Assembly: GCF_000306785.1 (NCBI RefSeq)
Contig: NC_017955.1
Coordinates: 992,001-1,056,000, forward strand
DNA length: 64,000 nucleotides
Source of the DNA: Modestobacter italicus
GTDB lineage: Bacteria; Actinomycetota; Actinomycetes; Mycobacteriales; Geodermatophilaceae
Direction of reading: 5' to 3'
The position numbers and the translations under genes are program-made. Positions 59,747 to 64,000 of this stretch are shown piece after piece. The notes below the pieces were generated by a model. That model made no database searches and had not been told where the DNA came from. It was given only the letters and a program-made list of their open reading frames with translations. The first letter of the stretch is position 1; the number at the start of each line of letters is the position of its first letter.

Positions 59747-61642
59747 TCAGCTGATCAGGTGGCCGTACTCCCAGTGCCACGGTTCCGGGTTGCGCCCGTC
59801 GGCCTGTGCCCAGTCCGGGTGCACCCAGCCGTAGTGCGCGGCGTTGGCCTGCATCCACGCCGTCTGGGTCGTGCCGAACACGTTGACCCCGCCGCACAGG
59901 TCGACCGCCAGCCCCCAGCCGTGGTTCGAGGTGCCGGGCACCGCGGTGATCGCCGGCTTGCGGTGGTGGGCGTCGACCTGGGCGTCCAGCGAGCGGTAGG
60001 AGTCGGTGATGCACAGCGGGCTGCCGAACGTCGCCGCGTAGGCGGCGGACATCGCGGTGTAGGCGGCGGCCGCGTCGCAGCGCAGCCGCTGCCCCTTGCC
60101 GACCGGGCACAGCTGGTCGCGGGGGATCTGCCCGTTGGCGAGGCCGCCCCACGCCGGGGGCACCGGCTGGGCCGCCGTGCCGGGCGCCGAGGTCGCTCCG
60201 CAGGTCGCGGCACCCGTGCCGGTGACCGGCGGATCGGTCGGGGTCGCCACCGGGACGGTGACCCGGACGGCGGTGCTCAGGTCGGTCACGTCGCGGACGG
60301 CCACCTGCCAGCGGTCGGCCGAGGCGGACAGCACGCTGGTGCCGCCGAGGTAGAGGCCGACGTCGTCCAGGCCGTCGCGGGCGTCGGTGCTGAAGACCAG
60401 GTCACCGACCTGCAGCTGGCCGACCGGCACCGGGGTGCCCGCCGCCCACTGCTCGGCCAGGCCGCTCCCCAGGCCGACGCCGGCCGCCGTCCATGCGGTG
60501 GAGGTCAGCCCGCCGCAGCCGTACCCGTCGGGGCCGCTCTGGTCGGCCAGGTACGGCTTTCCCAGCTGGGAGAACGCGGCGCTGACCGCGGCGACGGTCT
60601 CGGCGGGCAGCACGGTCAGCGTGCGGCCGGCGACGAAGGTGGAGGCGACCCCGGCGACCGGCGCGCCGGAGGCGTCCCGCAGCGGGGCGAGCCCGCTGGG
60701 CAGGTCGGTGGGGTCGGTCAGGTCGGCGGCCGGCGGCGGGGTGATCCCGCCGGTGGCGAGCTGGCCCAGGTAGCCCTGCCAGTCGGCCAGCGCTGCGGCG
60801 TTGCGCCCCTGCTGCGCGGTGGCCGCGGGGCTGGTGCCCAGTCCGGCCCACCGGGCGCTGACGGCGGGGTCGAGGGCGGCCACCAGCTCGCGCACCTCGA
60901 GCAGGACGCCCGCGGCCGTGCGCCGGGCATCGGCGGCCGCGGTCTCGGCGGCCCGGGCCGTGTCGGTGTAGGTGGCGGCGTGCACCGCGGCGGTCCCGGC
61001 GCGGGCCACCTGCGCGGCCTGCTCGTCGGACAGCCGCTCGGCCAGGCCCGTGGCGTGCAGCACGTCGGTGGTCGTGCCCGGGGTGGTCAGCGACAGCTGG
61101 GCCAGCGGCCAGCGCTCCTGGGCGCTGCGCCGGTAGGCGGCCGCGGCGTAGGCACCGACGGCGGCCCGGTCGGTGGCGACCGCGGCCCGTGCGGCGGCAC
61201 CGGCGTCGCGGGCCTGCTGCGCCTGGGTGTCGAAGGCGGTGGCCGCGGCCAGCGCCGACCGGTAGCGGGAGGTCGCGTCGGCGAGGGTCGCCGCCGTCGC
61301 CTGCGCCTGCCCGAGGGCGTCGGAGCTGCCGGGGACCTGCCCGGCCTCGGTCGGCGGCTGGGCGAGCGCGGCGAGGACGGTGGTGAGCGCGAGCGTCGTC
61401 CCGGCGAGGACGGCCAGCCGGCGTCCCCAGGCCCGGACGGCGCCCGGGGTGCGGGTCCGCGGGGCGGAGGTCGTGCGGGGGGCGGGACGGCGACCGGTGG
61501 TGCCCGGGCGGGCGGCCGTGCCGGTGCGGGGCGCGCCGGCCCGCGGCACGGTCGCCGTCCGTCGGGCGGGTGCCCGGCCGGCCGGGGGACGGGCCGGGAC
61601 GCGGGTCCGGGGCGCAGCTGCCTGCGCGCGTGGTGCGGCCAC
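59747..61642 (-). CDS. Membrane-anchored VanY-type carboxypeptidase with degenerate NlpC/P60 domain
   Basis: 631 residues. An Arg/Pro/Ala-rich ~70-residue cytoplasmic start precedes a membrane helix (LAVLAGTTLALTTVLAALA). A coiled-coil region (~95-260) follows, as in NlpC/P60 wall hydrolases. The NlpC/P60-like domain keeps the Cys (YGCGGLTSTAW, ~residue 376), but the usual His position reads GLDDVGLYLG, so it is probably inactive. The C-terminal D-Ala-D-Ala carboxypeptidase domain has SNHGWGLAVDLCGG and EPWHWEYG, with its zinc ligands intact. It should trim peptidoglycan outside the cell. The GTG at 61642 is the only long-frame start. Confidence 0.82.
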   Translation of the reverse strand: MAAPRAQAAAPRTRVPARPPAGRAPARRTATVPRAGAPRTGTAARPGTTGRRPAPRTTSAPRTRTPGAVRAWGRRLAVLAGTTLALTTVLAALAQPPTEAGQVPGSSDALGQAQATAATLADATSRYRSALAAATAFDTQAQQARDAGAAARAAVATDRAAVGAYAAAAYRRSAQERWPLAQLSLTTPGTTTDVLHATGLAERLSDEQAAQVARAGTAAVHAATYTDTARAAETAAADARRTAAGVLLEVRELVAALDPAVSARWAGLGTSPAATAQQGRNAAALADWQGYLGQLATGGITPPPAADLTDPTDLPSGLAPLRDASGAPVAGVASTFVAGRTLTVLPAETVAAVSAAFSQLGKPYLADQSGPDGYGCGGLTSTAWTAAGVGLGSGLAEQWAAGTPVPVGQLQVGDLVFSTDARDGLDDVGLYLGGTSVLSASADRWQVAVRDVTDLSTAVRVTVPVATPTDPPVTGTGAATCGATSAPGTAAQPVPPAWGGLANGQIPRDQLCPVGKGQRLRCDAAAAYTAMSAAYAATFGSPLCITDSYRSLDAQVDAHHRKPAITAVPGTSNHGWGLAVDLCGGVNVFGTTQTAWMQANAAHYGWVHPDWAQADGRNPEPWHWEYGHLIS

Positions 61643-61795
61643 CGCGTCCCTCCCTGCCCCGTGCGACGGATCGGCCCGGACGCCTGGTGGCGTCCGGTGT
61701 CCTGATCACATCGACGGGCCCGGGGGGTGGGCACAGCTCCGTCACCGGTTCGGGGGGTGCCGCTCACCCCATCGGGGTGCCGGCCGGGGACACGA

Positions 61796-61832
61796 CGAGG
61801 CCCCGCCGTCCGGTGCGGACGACGGGGCCTCG
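61796..61832 (-). terminator. Terminator of gltA
   Basis: CGAGGCCCCG (61796-61805) with CGGGGCCTCG (61823-61832), plus an inner GTCC/GGAC pair, 19 bases after the gltA stop. Confidence 0.8.
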
Positions 61833-61850
61833 TGCGGGGTGCTGCTGGGG

Positions 61851-63152
<1,302 letters not shown>

Positions 63153-63190
63153 CAGCTCAGGACGCTACTCAGTTCTCCGCCGGTCGCGAC

Positions 63191-63226
63191 ACGGCCCCCG
63201 CCGTTCAGTGGCAGGGCAGGGGCCGT
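63191..63226 (-). terminator. Second hairpin between fumC and gltA
   Basis: ACGGCCCC (63191-63198) pairs with GGGGCCGT (63219-63226). It follows the stop-anchored repeat in tandem, as also seen after the fliT-like gene. Confidence 0.6.
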
Positions 63227-63236
63227 GCAGCCCTTT

Positions 63237-63297
63237 GGCCCCGTCCAGGGCCCCGCCCTGAGCTCGCGAAGGGTGGGGAGGACGGGGTCCTTCCTCA
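63237..63297 (-). repeat. Stop-anchored dispersed repeat, copy 3
   Basis: On the minus strand the element begins TGAGGAAGGACCCCG, identical over 15 bases to copy 1, on the fumC stop codon. CCCCGTCC and GGACGGGG close the stem. Confidence 0.75.
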
Positions 63298-64000
63298 GGG
63301 GTGGGTCATGGACAGCACGTCGAGGGCGGCGTCCAGCTGCTCCTCGGTGAGCTTGCCTTGCTCCACGTACCCGCGCTCCACGACGACCTGGCGGATCGTC
63401 TTCTGCTCGGCCAGCGACTGCTTGGCGACCTTGGCCGCCTCCTCGTAGCCGATGTACTTGTTCAGCGGGGTGACGATCGAGGGGGAGGACTCGGCGTAGG
63501 TCCGGCACTGCTCGACGTTCGCCACGATGCCGTCGACGCAGCGGTCGGCCAGCAGCCGGCTGACGTTGGCCAGCAGCCGGATCGACTCGAGCACGTTGCG
63601 GGCCATCAGCGGCAGGGTCACGTTCAGCTCGAAGACGCCGGTGGTGCCGGCGTAGGTGACCGCGGCGTCGTTGCCGATCACCTGGGCGCCGACCTGGATG
63701 ACGGCCTCGGGGATGACCGGGTTCACCTTGCCCGGCATGATCGAGCTGCCCGGCTGCAGGTCGGGCAGGGCGATCTCGCCGAGGCCGGTGCGCGGGCCCG
63801 AGCCCATCCAGCGCAGGTCGTTGGCGATCTTCACCAGCCCGACGGCGATGGTCTTGAGCTGGCCGGAGCCCTCGACCAGCGCGTCGCGCGAGCTCTGCGC
63901 CTCGAAGTGGTTGCGGGCCTCGGACAGCGGCAGGTCGAGCTCGGCGACGAGCCGCTCGATGATCGCGGCGGCGAAGCCGGGCGGGGTGTTGATGCCGGTG
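63295..64000 (-). CDS. fumC: Fumarate hydratase class II (C-terminal part)
   Basis: The last 235 codons of a class II fumarase, which interconverts fumarate and malate; the 5' end is beyond the window. The superfamily signature [12 protein letters not shown] is present, and upstream of it the frame reads [17 protein letters not shown], then [19 protein letters not shown], which favours fumarase over aspartase. The C-terminus ([18 protein letters not shown]) is complete. The neighbourhood with gltA groups two TCA-cycle genes. Confidence 0.93.
   Translation of the reverse strand, partial: TGINTPPGFAAAIIERLVAELDLPLSEARNHFEAQSSRDALVEGSGQLKTIAVGLVKIANDLRWMGSGPRTGLGEIALPDLQPGSSIMPGKVNPVIPEAVIQVGAQVIGNDAAVTYAGTTGVFELNVTLPLMARNVLESIRLLANVSRLLADRCVDGIVANVEQCRTYAESSPSIVTPLNKYIGYEEAAKVAKQSLAEQKTIRQVVVERGYVEQGKLTEEQLDAALDVLSMTHP

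Overview
The window is very GC-rich, and most of its genes carry GTG/ATG starts with 1-4 base stop/start overlaps. It carries mycothiol chemistry (mca), an RNHCP zinc protein, and the gene neighbourhood greA - mca - DUF255 protein - haemolysin III - short-chain Z-isoprenyl diphosphate synthase known from mycobacteria. This points to a motile actinomycete. A Geodermatophilaceae-like genus (Blastococcus, Geodermatophilus, Modestobacter) is my best guess, but that is inference. No tRNA, rRNA, CRISPR array or insertion sequence was seen.

Region 1 (1-24000) is housekeeping and accessory metabolism. It holds a MoxR-like ATPase with its VWA partner, threonine deaminase, two separate DrrAB-type ABC exporters (one with a PadR regulator and an operator-like promoter), an M3 peptidase, greA, mca, a secreted AMIN-like protein, a DUF255 protein, a ribbon-helix-helix-like protein, a frameshifted geranylgeranyl reductase, haemolysin III, isoprenyl transferase, a DUF885-like putative metallopeptidase, a PIN-PhoH toxin-like protein and an AbiEi/DUF559 protein. 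Many of these genes have a -10-like hexamer 6-7 bases before the start codon, which suggests leaderless transcription.

Region 2 (24036-56451) is a nearly complete flagellar locus. On the minus strand, in transcription order, come fliA, fliC, fliD, fliS, a fliT-like gene, flgB, flgC, fliE, fliF, fliG, fliH, fliI, fliJ, an NlpC/P60-SLT fusion, fliK, flgD, flgE, flbD, motA, motB, fliL, fliM, fliN, fliO, fliP, fliQ, fliR, flhB, flhA, a giant flhF-like gene and a small membrane protein. Divergently on the plus strand lie flgN, flgK, flgL and csrA. The long minus-strand block is divided into units by GC-rich hairpins, most of them followed by a sigma-28-type promoter (TCnn-N16-GCCGAtgA). I find this promoter form ahead of flbD, fliM, flgB, fliC, fliG, fliA, flhA and csrA, and more weakly ahead of flgN and a small gene at 58531. 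FliA therefore probably drives most of the locus, including itself and csrA. CsrA-type CAnGGAnG sites overlap the ribosome binding sites of fliC and csrA. FliW, FlgM, FlgF/FlgG and chemotaxis genes are not visible.

Region 3 (56452-59743) holds five plus-strand genes of unknown or uncertain function directly after csrA. One is a divergent sigma-70-like protein with an unusual N-terminal extension. This block and the FlhF-like protein are the best candidates for undescribed biology.

Region 4 (59747-64000) returns to the minus strand: a secreted protein with a degenerate NlpC/P60 domain and a VanY-type carboxypeptidase domain, citrate synthase, and the C-terminal part of class II fumarase. A dispersed intergenic repeat begins exactly at the stop codons of three genes (14362, 48428, 63297), with a partial copy after fliL.
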